Shown in pieces: positions 28,176 to 36,851 of a stretch of DNA of 64,000 nt. A program made the position numbers and the translations under genes. The notes under the pieces are model-generated. The model was not told where the DNA came from. It made no database searches and saw only the letters and a list, made by a program, of their open reading frames with translations. The stretch comes from Cupriavidus basilensis (GTDB lineage: Bacteria > Pseudomonadota > Gammaproteobacteria > Burkholderiales > Burkholderiaceae), in the NCBI RefSeq assembly GCF_000832305.1, contig NZ_CP010537.1, positions 186,001-250,000 of the forward strand. The letters run 5' to 3'. Numbering within the stretch: position 1 is the first letter of the stretch; each line of letters opens with the position of its first letter.

Positions 28176-29408
28176 TTAGATCAGCATCGACAAGGGGTTT
28201 TCAAGCAGGCGCTTGAACGCGGCCAGCCATTGGGCGGCCAGCGCGCCGTCGATGGCGCGGTGGTCCACCGAGAGCGTGCAGCGCATGACCTGCCCGGCCT
28301 TCAGCGCGCCGCCTTCCACCACCGGCACTGCTTGCGTGGCGCCCACGGCAAGGATGGCGGCCTGCGGCGGATTGATGATGGCGGAGAACTCGGACACGCC
28401 GAACATGCCCAGGTTGCTCACGCTGAAGCTGCCCCCCTGGTACTCCTCGGGGCGCAGCTGCGAAGCGCGCGCACGCGTGGCCAGGTCGGCGATTTCGGCG
28501 CTGATGACGGACAGCGGCTTCGTATCGGCAGCGCGCACGATGGGGGTGATCAAGCCGGCGTCCGTGGCTACCGCTACCGCGATATCGGCCTGCGGATACT
28601 GGCGCATCGCCGTATCGGTCCAGCCCACGTTGGCCGCCGGCACCTCACGCAAGGCGACCGCGACGGCGCGCACGATGAAGTCGTTGACCGAGATCTTGCG
28701 CGGCGCATTCGCGTTTATCTGCGCGCGCAGCGCCAGCAAGGGCTCCATGCGGCAATCCGCCGTGAGGTAGAAATGCGGGATGGTGGCCTTGCTCTCGCTC
28801 AGCCGGCGCGCGATGGTGCGGCGCATATTACTGTGCGGGATTTCGGTGAATGCATCGCTGGCCTTGGCTTGCGGCGCGGCGGGGCGCGCAACGGCAGGTG
28901 CGCTGGCAGCGGCCGCAGCGGTGGCGGCCTGCTCGATATCGCGCTTGACGATGCGGCCATTGGGCCCGCTGCCGCGCAATGCCGCCAGGTCCAGTCCGCG
29001 CTGCGCCGCCAGGCGGCGGGCCAGCGGGCTGGCGAAGATGCGTGTGGCTTGCGCCGAGGCGGCTTTGGCAGCCACCATGGCCTGGCCAGCGGATTCCGCC
29101 TTGGCCGGCGGCACTTGCGCGCCGCCACCCGCCGCCGCGATCAGCGCATCGATATCCGCGCTGGTTTCGCCATTGACCAGCAGCACGCCGATGGGCGCGC
29201 CCACTTCCACGTCCTGGCCGGCCGCCACCAGGCGGCGGGCGAGCACGCCGGCCGAATCGGCATTGAGCTCGACCACGGCCTTGTCGGTTTCGATTTCGGC
29301 GATGCACTCGCCCACGGCAATCGTATCGCCTTCGTTCTTGGTCCACGCTTGCAGCGTGGCCTGGGTGGCATTGGCCGCCACCTCGGGCATGCGTAGCAGG
29401 GTGGCCAT
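28176..29408 (-). CDS. 2-oxoacid/acetoin-type dehydrogenase E2 (dihydrolipoamide acyltransferase)
   Basis: A 410-residue E2. One N-terminal lipoyl domain carries Lys43 in EIETDKAVVE. An Ala/Pro-rich linker, a peripheral-subunit-binding domain (ASPLARRLAAQRGLDLAAL, about 126-160) and a CAT-like catalytic domain ending in SVDHRAIDG (His383) follow. Unlike AcoC, it has the classical acyltransferase domain. It belongs with the fused E1 at 29,941 and the E3 at 26,765. The acyl group transferred is unknown. Confidence 0.93.
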   Translation of the reverse strand: MATLLRMPEVAANATQATLQAWTKNEGDTIAVGECIAEIETDKAVVELNADSAGVLARRLVAAGQDVEVGAPIGVLLVNGETSADIDALIAAAGGGAQVPPAKAESAGQAMVAAKAASAQATRIFASPLARRLAAQRGLDLAALRGSGPNGRIVKRDIEQAATAAAAASAPAVARPAAPQAKASDAFTEIPHSNMRRTIARRLSESKATIPHFYLTADCRMEPLLALRAQINANAPRKISVNDFIVRAVAVALREVPAANVGWTDTAMRQYPQADIAVAVATDAGLITPIVRAADTKPLSVISAEIADLATRARASQLRPEEYQGGSFSVSNLGMFGVSEFSAIINPPQAAILAVGATQAVPVVEGGALKAGQVMRCTLSVDHRAIDGALAAQWLAAFKRLLENPLSMLI

Positions 29409-29409
29409 G

Positions 29410-29895
29410 TCAGGCGGTCCTCAGTTGCAGGTCGGGGCGGTAGGCGGCGATATCCGCGTACTGCACGATCTCCAGCACATTGCCTTCGGGATCGCGGCAG
29501 AATGCCAGGTAGGTGCCGGGGCGCACTTCGATGCGCTGCGGGCCGGTCAGGAACTCCACGTCGGCAGCGAGCAGCTTGTCGACGGTGGCCTGGATGTCGT
29601 CCACGATAAACGTGAGGTAGGTGGAGTTGGCCTTGTCGAGGATGTACTCGGGCGCTGCCGCAGGTGCGGGCGCTTGCACCGGGGCCAGCAGCTTGATGCG
29701 CTCGCCATGGTTCGTCTGCAGGCGCACGGCGGTATAGCCGCCGGCGTGCATGGCGGCCTGCATGGCGCTTGCCGCAGGCACGGCGACTTCGCTGACGAAG
29801 GCGAAGCCAAGCACTTGCTCGTAGAAGCGGCGCATGCGCGGCAGGTCGCGCACGGCGATGCCGACCTCCAGGGGAACAATCATGTTCAGGGTCAT
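29410..29895 (-). CDS. VOC (glyoxalase/dioxygenase) superfamily protein
   Basis: A 161-residue protein with paired beta-alpha-beta-beta-beta modules. The first starts at VPLEVGIAVRDLPRMRRFYE and the second at TYLTFIVDDIQATVDKLLAA, ending in RDPEGNVLEIVQY with the metal-ligand Glu. VOC proteins include glyoxalases, methylmalonyl-CoA epimerases and ring-cleaving dioxygenases. This one sits between E1 and E2 genes, one base from the E2 start, so it likely handles an intermediate of the same pathway, for example as an epimerase or C-C lyase. The exact role is unknown. Confidence 0.85.
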   Translation of the reverse strand: MTLNMIVPLEVGIAVRDLPRMRRFYEQVLGFAFVSEVAVPAASAMQAAMHAGGYTAVRLQTNHGERIKLLAPVQAPAPAAAPEYILDKANSTYLTFIVDDIQATVDKLLAADVEFLTGPQRIEVRPGTYLAFCRDPEGNVLEIVQYADIAAYRPDLQLRTA

Positions 29896-29940
29896 CGGTA
29901 TTCCTTGGGTTCGTTCAGTTGGCCGGGCGGGCTTCCGGAC

Positions 29941-32130
29941 TCACGCCGCGCCCTTGTCGCGCATCACCTGGCGCAGGCCCTCGGCCACTTCCTCGGTGCG
30001 GGCGGCGGCGGCGCGCTCCAGCACCTTGGAGATGCTCGGCGCGGCCTCCGCGCCGGTCACACGCTGCACGGGCTGGTCCAGCCAGTCGAAGTAGCGGCGC
30101 TGGATCTCGTCGGCCAGCCATCCGCCGTAGGAGGTGCCCCGCGCGCCTTGTTCCACGATCAGTACGTTGTTGGTCTTCCTTACGCTCTGCGCGATGGTGT
30201 CCCAGTCAATGCTGGCGCGGTCCAGCCAGCGCAGGTCGATCACCTCGGCATCGATGCCGGTCTGCTCCACCGCTTCGAGCGAGTGGCCGACCATCGACAG
30301 ATACGTGATAACCGTGACGTCGCTGCCGCCGCGGCGTACCGCCGCCTTGCCCACAGGCAGGTGATAGTCGAAGTCATCCACGGGGCCCACGCCCGAGGCG
30401 TTGTACAGGTCCACATGCTCGATCACCAGCACCGGGTCCTTGCACGCCAGCGCGGTGTTCATCAGGCCCACGTAGTCGAACGGCGTGGAAGGCGCCACGA
30501 TGCGCCAGCCCGGGTTGGTGGCGAAGATGCCGGCCGGGTCCATCGAGTGCTGCGAGCCATAGCCCGTGCCCATCGCCACCTTGGTGCGCAGCACCAGCGG
30601 CACGTCGCTCTCGCCGCCGAACATGTGGCGTGCCTTGCCGATCTGGTTGAAGACCTGGTCGGCCGCCACCCACATGAAGTCCGGGTACATGAATTCCACA
30701 ACCGGCTTGTAGCGGCCATCCAGCGCCAGCCCGCCACCCAGGCCCACGAACGCGTTCTCGCTGATCGGCGTGCCCAGCACACGGTCGGGGAAGTTGTCGC
30801 GCAGGCCGCGCGTGGCGCCGTTGGTGCCACCCTTGAGGCGGTGCACGTCCTCGCCCATCACCACCACCGACGGATCGGTCTCCATGCGCCGTTGCATGAC
30901 GTCCGCCACCACGTCGATGAACTTGCGCTGGTCCAGCTTGCCGCAGAAGCCGGCCTCCTCCTCGCAGCGCAGGCCTGCCAGCTCGCCCAGGTCGCCACGG
31001 ATGCCCACGTCGCGGAAGTCCGGGCTCGGCCACAGCTCAGGCCGGATGCGGCGCTTGCCCGGCTTGCCGGAAGGATCGGCTTCGGTCAGTGCGGCCATCG
31101 CGTCGCGCATGGCTTGCTTGATGCGCTCACGCAGCGCGGCGACGTCGTCGGCGCTGATCAGGCCGCGCGCCTGCATGCGGCGCGCCATCAGTTCGAGCGG
31201 GTCGCGCGCGCGCCATTGCTGCTCTTCGTCCTTGCTGCGGTAACCGAAGGCGCTCCCCGGGAAGGGGCCGTTCTGGTGGAAGAAGCGGTAGAGATCGGCT
31301 TCGATGATCGTGGGGCCCTTGCCGGCGCGCATGTGCGCGAGCGCTTCGCGCGTGGCCAGGTACACCGCCAGCGGGTCCATGCCGTCGACCTTCCAGCTCG
31401 GGATATTGAAGCCCATGCCGCGCGCGGACAGGCGCGGCTCGGCGGTGGACTCTTCCACTGTGGTGGAGACGGCGTAGCGGTTGTTCTCGATAAAGAAGCA
31501 CAGCGGCAGCTTCCATGCGGCGGCCAGGTTCATGGTCTCCAGCACCGAGCCGATATTGACCGCGCCGTCGCCGAAGTAGGTGATGGCGACCGCATCCGTG
31601 CCCGCATGCCGGTGCGACCACGCCGCGCCCGCGGCCATGGGCACGCCGCCGCCCACGATGGCATTGGTGCCCAGCGCGCCGGCTTCGGCCCATTGCAGGT
31701 GCATGGAGCCGCCACGGCCTTTGCAATAGCCCTGCGCCAACCCCAGGATTTCCGCCAGCGTGCGTTGCAGCAGCGTTTGCACGTCCGCCGGCAGCGGCGC
31801 GCGCGGGTCGATGCCGTTGGGCGCGAGGTAGCCCAGCGCCTTGGAGATGAACTGGTGATGCCCGCGATGCGAGCCATTGATCTGGTCCGCGCCGGTCAGC
31901 GGCACGATGGAGCCGGCGGCGCCGCCTTCCTGCCCGATGCTGGAGTGCGCCGGGCCGTGGACCAGGCCTTCGGCGGCGAGTTCGAGCACGGCTTCCTCGA
32001 AGCCGCGGATCAGGTGCAGGTGGCTCAGCAGGGTGCCGAGCAGGGCCGGGTCGGCCTTGGCCCAGTCTTCATCGGTGGTGCGCAGTTCCACCCATTCGGC
32101 GGCGGGGCGCAGGGCGCTACGTTCAGACAT
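29941..32130 (-). CDS. Fused E1 alpha-beta thiamine-diphosphate dehydrogenase
   Basis: A 729-residue protein that joins an acetoin/2-oxoacid dehydrogenase alpha subunit (residues about 30-345) to a beta subunit (about 395-715). The alpha half has GRGGSMHLQWAEAGALGTNA and the TPP motif from FGDGAVNIGS (GDG at 187-189) to IENNRYA (NN at 216-217). The beta half has VVVMGEDVHRLKGGTNGATR, GTPISENAFVGLGGGLAL and VEFMYPDFMWVAADQVFNQI. Fusion of the two chains is seen in some E1 enzymes, but the acetoin E1 encoded in this window (AcoA/AcoB) is split. It should decarboxylate a 2-oxoacid or cleave a diketone/acyloin and pass the acyl group to the E2 at 28,176. Confidence 0.92.
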   Translation of the reverse strand: MSERSALRPAAEWVELRTTDEDWAKADPALLGTLLSHLHLIRGFEEAVLELAAEGLVHGPAHSSIGQEGGAAGSIVPLTGADQINGSHRGHHQFISKALGYLAPNGIDPRAPLPADVQTLLQRTLAEILGLAQGYCKGRGGSMHLQWAEAGALGTNAIVGGGVPMAAGAAWSHRHAGTDAVAITYFGDGAVNIGSVLETMNLAAAWKLPLCFFIENNRYAVSTTVEESTAEPRLSARGMGFNIPSWKVDGMDPLAVYLATREALAHMRAGKGPTIIEADLYRFFHQNGPFPGSAFGYRSKDEEQQWRARDPLELMARRMQARGLISADDVAALRERIKQAMRDAMAALTEADPSGKPGKRRIRPELWPSPDFRDVGIRGDLGELAGLRCEEEAGFCGKLDQRKFIDVVADVMQRRMETDPSVVVMGEDVHRLKGGTNGATRGLRDNFPDRVLGTPISENAFVGLGGGLALDGRYKPVVEFMYPDFMWVAADQVFNQIGKARHMFGGESDVPLVLRTKVAMGTGYGSQHSMDPAGIFATNPGWRIVAPSTPFDYVGLMNTALACKDPVLVIEHVDLYNASGVGPVDDFDYHLPVGKAAVRRGGSDVTVITYLSMVGHSLEAVEQTGIDAEVIDLRWLDRASIDWDTIAQSVRKTNNVLIVEQGARGTSYGGWLADEIQRRYFDWLDQPVQRVTGAEAAPSISKVLERAAAARTEEVAEGLRQVMRDKGAA

Positions 32131-32188
32131 TTGAGAATCCTTGATTACCGTTCGATGGTGCTTTCAATCGTGTTGGGGGACTGCGTGC

Positions 32189-33013
32189 TCAGAAGCCGTC
32201 GGCGGTCCAGCCGCCATCGGAGACCAGCGCATGGCCGGTGATGAACGCGGCCGAGTCCGAGGCCAGGAAGAGGGCGACTTCCGCCATCTCCTCAGGTGCG
32301 CCAAAGCGGCGCAGCGGCGTGCGTGCCAGCAGCGCCTCGCCGTCGATGGCCTTGCTGGCCAGCAGCGTTTCCATCAGCGCGGTGCTGGTGTAGCCCGGGC
32401 AGACCGCGTTTACGCGGATGTTGTACTCGGCCCATTCCGCCGCCAGCGACTTGGTCAGCGACACCACGCCAGCCTTGGCGGCGCAGTACGCCAGGCGCCG
32501 TGCGGACGAGGCCAGGCCCCACATCGACGCGGTGCTCAGGATGGAGCCGCCGCCCTGGCGCACCATGCGGCGCGCCGCCGCCTGCGTGCAGAAGAACACG
32601 CCGGAGAGGTCGATATCGATGGCGCGGCGCCAGTCGTCGGGGGTCAGTTCCAGCGACGGCTTGTTCATCGAGATGCCGGCGTTGTTGAGCAGGATGTCGA
32701 TGCGGCCGAAGCGGGCCTCGGTGGCGGCGCAGGCTTGCTCCACGGCATCGGGGTCGGTGATCGAAGCCTTCACGATTTCGACCTGCACTTCCGGGTAAGC
32801 CGCTTCCAGCTCCGCCTTGGCGCTGGCGAGTCCTTGCGCATCCAGGTCCAGCAGCATCAGGCGCGCGCCATGCCGGGCAAAGCCATGCGCCATCGCGCGG
32901 CCGATGCCGCTGGCGCCGCCGGTGTTGAGCACGACCTTGCCGGCCAGGCCGGGGTAGCTGGCGCGCGCAAAGGGCTGCGCATTCGGGTATCCAATAGGCA
33001 AAGAGGTGCTCAT
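32189..33013 (-). CDS. Short-chain dehydrogenase/reductase
   Basis: A 274-residue classical SDR. The cofactor loop reads NTGGASGIGRAMA, with Asp after beta-2 (LLDLDAQG) pointing to NAD(H). NNAG, catalytic Ser in STASMWG and YCAAK (Tyr and Lys) are present. An N-terminal extension of about 20 residues precedes the fold. Its ATG overlaps the livF stop by four bases, so it is coupled to the transporter genes, linking uptake directly to the first oxidation or reduction step. Confidence 0.88.
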   Translation of the reverse strand: MSTSLPIGYPNAQPFARASYPGLAGKVVLNTGGASGIGRAMAHGFARHGARLMLLDLDAQGLASAKAELEAAYPEVQVEIVKASITDPDAVEQACAATEARFGRIDILLNNAGISMNKPSLELTPDDWRRAIDIDLSGVFFCTQAAARRMVRQGGGSILSTASMWGLASSARRLAYCAAKAGVVSLTKSLAAEWAEYNIRVNAVCPGYTSTALMETLLASKAIDGEALLARTPLRRFGAPEEMAEVALFLASDSAAFITGHALVSDGGWTADGF

Positions 33014-33744
33014 ACGGCTAACCAGTCCTTCAGAAGTTGGGTATTGGAGGTGAGTTGTTCGGGCGTGCCTTCAAAGACGATGCGGCCGTGGCCCATCACG
33101 CAGACGCGGCTCGATACCTTCAGCGCGATGGCGAGCTTTTGCTCCACCAGCACCACCGAGACGCCCCGGCGGTGAATGTCCTGGATGGCCTCGCCGACGA
33201 CCGTCACGATCTTTGGCGCGAGGCCTTCGGTGGGCTCGTCGATCAGGATCACCAAGGGGTTGCCCAGCAGCGAGCGGCACATGGTCAGCATCTGCTGCTC
33301 GCCGCCGGAAAGACTGCCGGCCTTGGTGTTGCGGCGCTCCTTGAGGCGCGGGAAGTAATCGAACATCTGCTCGAAGGTCCATTGCGGCGCGCCTTCGGTG
33401 GCGCGCTGCTCGCCCATGCGCAGGTTTTCGTCCACGGTCAGGTTGGCGAAGACCTCGCGCTCTTCCGGCACATAGGCAATGCCGCGCCGGCAGATCGCAT
33501 ACGATTGCGCGCCGGCCAGATCGCGCCCGCGTAGCCTGATGTGGCCAGCGCTTGGCGGCACCAGGCCCATGATGGCCTTGAGCGTGGTGGAGCGGCCCGA
33601 GCCGTTGCGGCCCAGCAGGCTTACCACTTCGGCCCGCCCGACGTGGAAATCCACGCCGTGCAGGATGTGGCTCTTGCCGTAGTGCGCGTGCAGTCCTTGC
33701 ACGCTCAGCAGCGCATCGGCGCCTTGTATGGACTGCGCGCTCAT
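33010..33744 (-). CDS. livF: HAAT-family ABC transporter ATPase, LivF-type (Walker A Lys to Arg)
   Basis: A 244-residue nucleotide-binding subunit. The Walker A loop is GRNGSGRS at residues 45-52, with Arg51 where Lys is normally invariant (codon CGC). The signature LSGGEQQ and Walker B VILIDEP are intact. As is usual for LivF, the switch position is Gln (VLVEQK) rather than His. It pairs with LivG to power import through LivHM. Start and stop overlap the neighbouring genes by four bases each. The consequences of the Walker A change are covered under findings. Confidence 0.92.
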   Translation of the reverse strand: MSAQSIQGADALLSVQGLHAHYGKSHILHGVDFHVGRAEVVSLLGRNGSGRSTTLKAIMGLVPPSAGHIRLRGRDLAGAQSYAICRRGIAYVPEEREVFANLTVDENLRMGEQRATEGAPQWTFEQMFDYFPRLKERRNTKAGSLSGGEQQMLTMCRSLLGNPLVILIDEPTEGLAPKIVTVVGEAIQDIHRRGVSVVLVEQKLAIALKVSSRVCVMGHGRIVFEGTPEQLTSNTQLLKDWLAV

Positions 33745-34499
33745 ACGGTGACCTCCTCGCCCAGATAGGCTTCCTTGACGCGTGCGTTGTTGCGGATCTC
33801 GTCGGGCGTGCCGGTGGCGACGATCTCGCCGTAGACCAGCACGCTGATGCGGTCGCTGAGCGAGAACACCACGTCCATGTCGTGCTCCACGATCAGCAGC
33901 GTGCGGCCCTGCGCGATCTCGCGGATCAGGCCGGCGGTGTAGTCGGTTTCCTCCTGCGACATGCCCGCCATCGGCTCGTCGAGCATGATGACCTTCGGGT
34001 CCGAGGCCAGCGTCATGGCGATCTCCAGCGAGCGCTGCTCCGAATACGACAGCTCGCCGGCGATGGTTTGCGCGCGCCCGGCCAGCCGCACCTGTTCGAG
34101 CAGGTGCTGGGTCTCGTCGCGCACGGCACGCACCTTGTGGGCGAACTTCCACAGCGTGTATTGCAGGCCGTGGCGCCGCATCACGGCCAGGCGCAGGTTC
34201 TCGAAAACCGTGAGGCCCGCGAAGATATTGGTGATCTGGAACGAGCGCGCCAGGCCGCGATGGTTGATGCTCTGCGGCGACAGGCCATGGATCGGCTCGC
34301 CGTTGAGCAGGATCTCGCCCTTGCTCAGGGGCAGGCGCCCGGAGATCAGGTGGAACAGGGTGGACTTGCCGGCGCCGTTCGGGCCGATCAGCGCGTGGCG
34401 TTCGCCGCTGACGAGATCGAGGTCCACGCCGCGGATGATGTCGACGTCACCGAAGGATTTGCGCAGTCCGCGCAGGGAGAGCATCGCTTGCGTGTTCAT
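33741..34499 (-). CDS. livG: HAAT-family ABC transporter ATPase, LivG-type
   Basis: A 252-residue nucleotide-binding subunit. Walker A GPNGAGKST (39-47), the LivG-type RSFQITNIFAGLTVFEN segment, Walker B VIMLDEP and the switch His in IVEHDMD are intact. The signature reads LSYSEQ where LSYGEQ or LSGGQ is usual, replacing the critical Gly by Ser. It overlaps livM and livF by four bases on each side, showing tight translational coupling. Confidence 0.93.
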   Translation of the reverse strand: MNTQAMLSLRGLRKSFGDVDIIRGVDLDLVSGERHALIGPNGAGKSTLFHLISGRLPLSKGEILLNGEPIHGLSPQSINHRGLARSFQITNIFAGLTVFENLRLAVMRRHGLQYTLWKFAHKVRAVRDETQHLLEQVRLAGRAQTIAGELSYSEQRSLEIAMTLASDPKVIMLDEPMAGMSQEETDYTAGLIREIAQGRTLLIVEHDMDVVFSLSDRISVLVYGEIVATGTPDEIRNNARVKEAYLGEEVTV

Positions 34500-35791
34500 G
34501 CCGGTTTCCTCCGGACGTTGGTGGCCGTGGTGGCGGGGGCGTCGATGGCGGCGGTGGTGTCCTTCAGGTGCAGCCAGCGGCCGTTGGCCAGGCGGGCCGT
34601 GGCGATGCCGGCCACCAGCAGCGCCGCGGGCGCCAGCCAGGTCAGCGGCGAGATGGGATCCCACTCGCGCCCAAACAGCGCAATCGCGGGCCAGCCTCCA
34701 CCATTCAGGGCAGCCATGGAGCGGTAGTCTTGCGAGAAGAAGCGCTGCAGCATCTCCACCGTGAATACCGTGCCGCCTGCGAGCAGCAACGTGCCGATGA
34801 CGAACGCCAGCGCTATCGGCAGCAGCGCACGCAGGCCATAGGTCTTGCTGTGCGTGGCGAAGGACTTGATCAGCCCGGCGAGGCCCGTCGGCAAGAACAT
34901 CATCACCAGCACGAACACGATGCCCTGGTACAGCAGCCACGAGCGCGTCAGGTCCGATACCGCATAGCCGAAGAAGGTCATCACCGCCGCGCCCAGTGCC
35001 GGGCCGAGGAAGATCTTCACGCCGCCGATATAGCTGTTGAGCACCACCGCGGCGGAGGCGGATGACTCGAACACGACGTAGTTGGCCGCCTCCATGTTGA
35101 GTGCCTGCAGCGCGCCGGCGATGCCAGCGAACATGGCCGAGACGGCAAACACCAGCACGCCGAGGCGGTGCGTGTCATAGCCGAGAAAGCGCAGGCGGTT
35201 GGCGTTCTCCCGCAGGCCCAGCGTCAGGCGGCCCACCGGAGTCAGCGTGAACAGGTACAGCAGCGCCAGCGACAGCAGCACCCAGAACAGGGTCAGGTAG
35301 TAGACCTGGTTGCTGTCGCCGAAGGCGAGGCCCCATGCCGGCATGCGCATGGTGGACAGGCCTGCTTCGCCGCCGAACCAGCCCTTCAGGTGCGGCGCCA
35401 GCGAGTGCAGCAGTTCGGCCAGCGCCAGCGTGATCATGGCGAAGTAGACGCCGGTACGCTTGGTGGCGAACCAGCCGGCGGCCAGGCCGGCAACCAGGCC
35501 CATGGCGCCGCCGGCCAGCGGCAACAGCGGCGTGGGCAGCAGGCCGTTGCCGCCGAAGGCGTTCATGGCGTGCACGGTGGCAAAGCTGCCGATGCCGAAG
35601 TACGCCGCATGGCCAAACGACAGCATGCCGCCCTGGCCGCTGAGCAGGTTGAACGAAGCCGCGAACAGCACCGCGATCAGCATCTGGATGGATGCGTTGA
35701 CCAGCGATTGCGACAGCACCATCGGCAGCGCCAGCAGTGCGCCTGTGCCGAGCAGCAGCAAGGTCTTCCGCGTGTTGGAGAGGTGGGTCAT
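34496..35791 (-). CDS. livM: HAAT-family ABC transporter permease, LivM-type
   Basis: A 431-residue inner-membrane permease with about ten membrane segments. The family core is recognisable as FNLLSGQGGMLSFGHAAYFG near the N terminus, followed by GRLTLGLRENANRLRFLGYD (the cytoplasmic loop that contacts the ATPases) and the later SYIGGVKIFLGPALGAA. The C-terminal part is longer than in E. coli LivM core segments and ends in a hydrophilic tail. It forms the translocation pore with LivH. Confidence 0.92.
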   Translation of the reverse strand: MTHLSNTRKTLLLLGTGALLALPMVLSQSLVNASIQMLIAVLFAASFNLLSGQGGMLSFGHAAYFGIGSFATVHAMNAFGGNGLLPTPLLPLAGGAMGLVAGLAAGWFATKRTGVYFAMITLALAELLHSLAPHLKGWFGGEAGLSTMRMPAWGLAFGDSNQVYYLTLFWVLLSLALLYLFTLTPVGRLTLGLRENANRLRFLGYDTHRLGVLVFAVSAMFAGIAGALQALNMEAANYVVFESSASAAVVLNSYIGGVKIFLGPALGAAVMTFFGYAVSDLTRSWLLYQGIVFVLVMMFLPTGLAGLIKSFATHSKTYGLRALLPIALAFVIGTLLLAGGTVFTVEMLQRFFSQDYRSMAALNGGGWPAIALFGREWDPISPLTWLAPAALLVAGIATARLANGRWLHLKDTTAAIDAPATTATNVRRKPA

Positions 35792-35793
35792 GG

Positions 35794-36735
35794 TTACTCC
35801 TTCTCGCCCATCAAGCCCGACGGACGGACCAGCAAGATCAGCAGCATCAGCGCGAACGGGATCGTCCCGGCCAGGCTGGAGAGTTTCAGGGTCATCAGCC
35901 CCGCGGCTTCCTCGGCCCAGGCGCCCGCCCCGGCCAGGGCCAGCAGGTCGGCCAGGCTGCGATCGATGCCGACCGAGAACGACGTGATCAGCCCGATCAG
36001 CAGCGAGGCGAGCATGGCGCCCTCCAGCGAGCCCAGGCCGCCCACTACCACCACGACGAAGACCATCACGCCGAGTTCCAGCGCCATGTTCGGGTTGGTG
36101 GTGTAGAACGCGCCCGCCACCGCGCCGGCCAGGCCCGCCAGCGCCGCGCCGATGCCGAACACGCCCATGAAGACCAGCGGCACGTTGTGGCCCAGCGCCT
36201 CGGCCATGCGCGGCTTGTAGATCGCCGAGCGCACCACGATGCCGACCCGGGTGCGCGTGAGCAGGAGGTAGATCACGGCGAACATGGCCACGGCGATGCC
36301 GCCCATGAACACGCGATAGAAGGGGTAGGAGGACACGCCCAGGCGGAAGGCCGCGAAGTCCAGCGACGCCGGGATGCGGTAATCCACCGGGAAGTTGCCG
36401 AAGAACAGCTTGATCAGCTCGGCAATGATGAAGGACAGGCCGAAGGTCAGCAGCAGTTCGTGCGCGTGGCCGTGGTGATGGACGCGGCGCAGGAAGAACC
36501 GCTCCACCGCCACCCCGACCAGTCCGACCAGGATCGGCGAAACCACGATGGCCGGCCAGAAGCCGATCGTGCCTTGCAGCGCATAGGCAAAGTAGGCGCC
36601 CAGCATGTAGAACGACGCATGGGCGAAGTTGAGCACGCCCATCATGCCGAAGATGAGGGTCAGGCCAGCGGAGACCATGAACAGCAGCAGGCCGTAGATG
36701 GTGCCGTTGAGCAATGAGACGACGAGGTATTCCAT
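35794..36735 (-). CDS. livH: HAAT-family ABC transporter permease, LivH-type
   Basis: A 313-residue permease with about eight membrane segments, starting LLNGTIYGLLLFMVSAGLTL and MMGVLNFAHASFYMLGAYFA, both hallmark LivH segments. GLGSLEGAMLASLLIGLITS is the conserved late segment. It has an AAGGAAG ribosome-binding site and ends two bases before livM begins. With LivM it would import a branched-chain-amino-acid-like or aromatic/alicyclic carboxylate. Confidence 0.93.
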   Translation of the reverse strand: MEYLVVSLLNGTIYGLLLFMVSAGLTLIFGMMGVLNFAHASFYMLGAYFAYALQGTIGFWPAIVVSPILVGLVGVAVERFFLRRVHHHGHAHELLLTFGLSFIIAELIKLFFGNFPVDYRIPASLDFAAFRLGVSSYPFYRVFMGGIAVAMFAVIYLLLTRTRVGIVVRSAIYKPRMAEALGHNVPLVFMGVFGIGAALAGLAGAVAGAFYTTNPNMALELGVMVFVVVVVGGLGSLEGAMLASLLIGLITSFSVGIDRSLADLLALAGAGAWAEEAAGLMTLKLSSLAGTIPFALMLLILLVRPSGLMGEKE

Positions 36736-36851
36736 GAGGCTTCCTTGGAACGAGCCTGTGCGGCCAACTGGCGCATGGCCGTACTTGCCGGCGCCCGCGC
36801 CGCGGCGGCGCGAGCGTGGCTGATGTTGCTAGGGTGGCTTGGACAGGGGAA

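Noticed and set aside
28780..32241. Plus-strand open frame of 1153 residues
   Set aside because: It is antisense to the E2, VOC and fused E1 genes, all of which have clear family motifs; the frame exists because of high GC at third codon positions.
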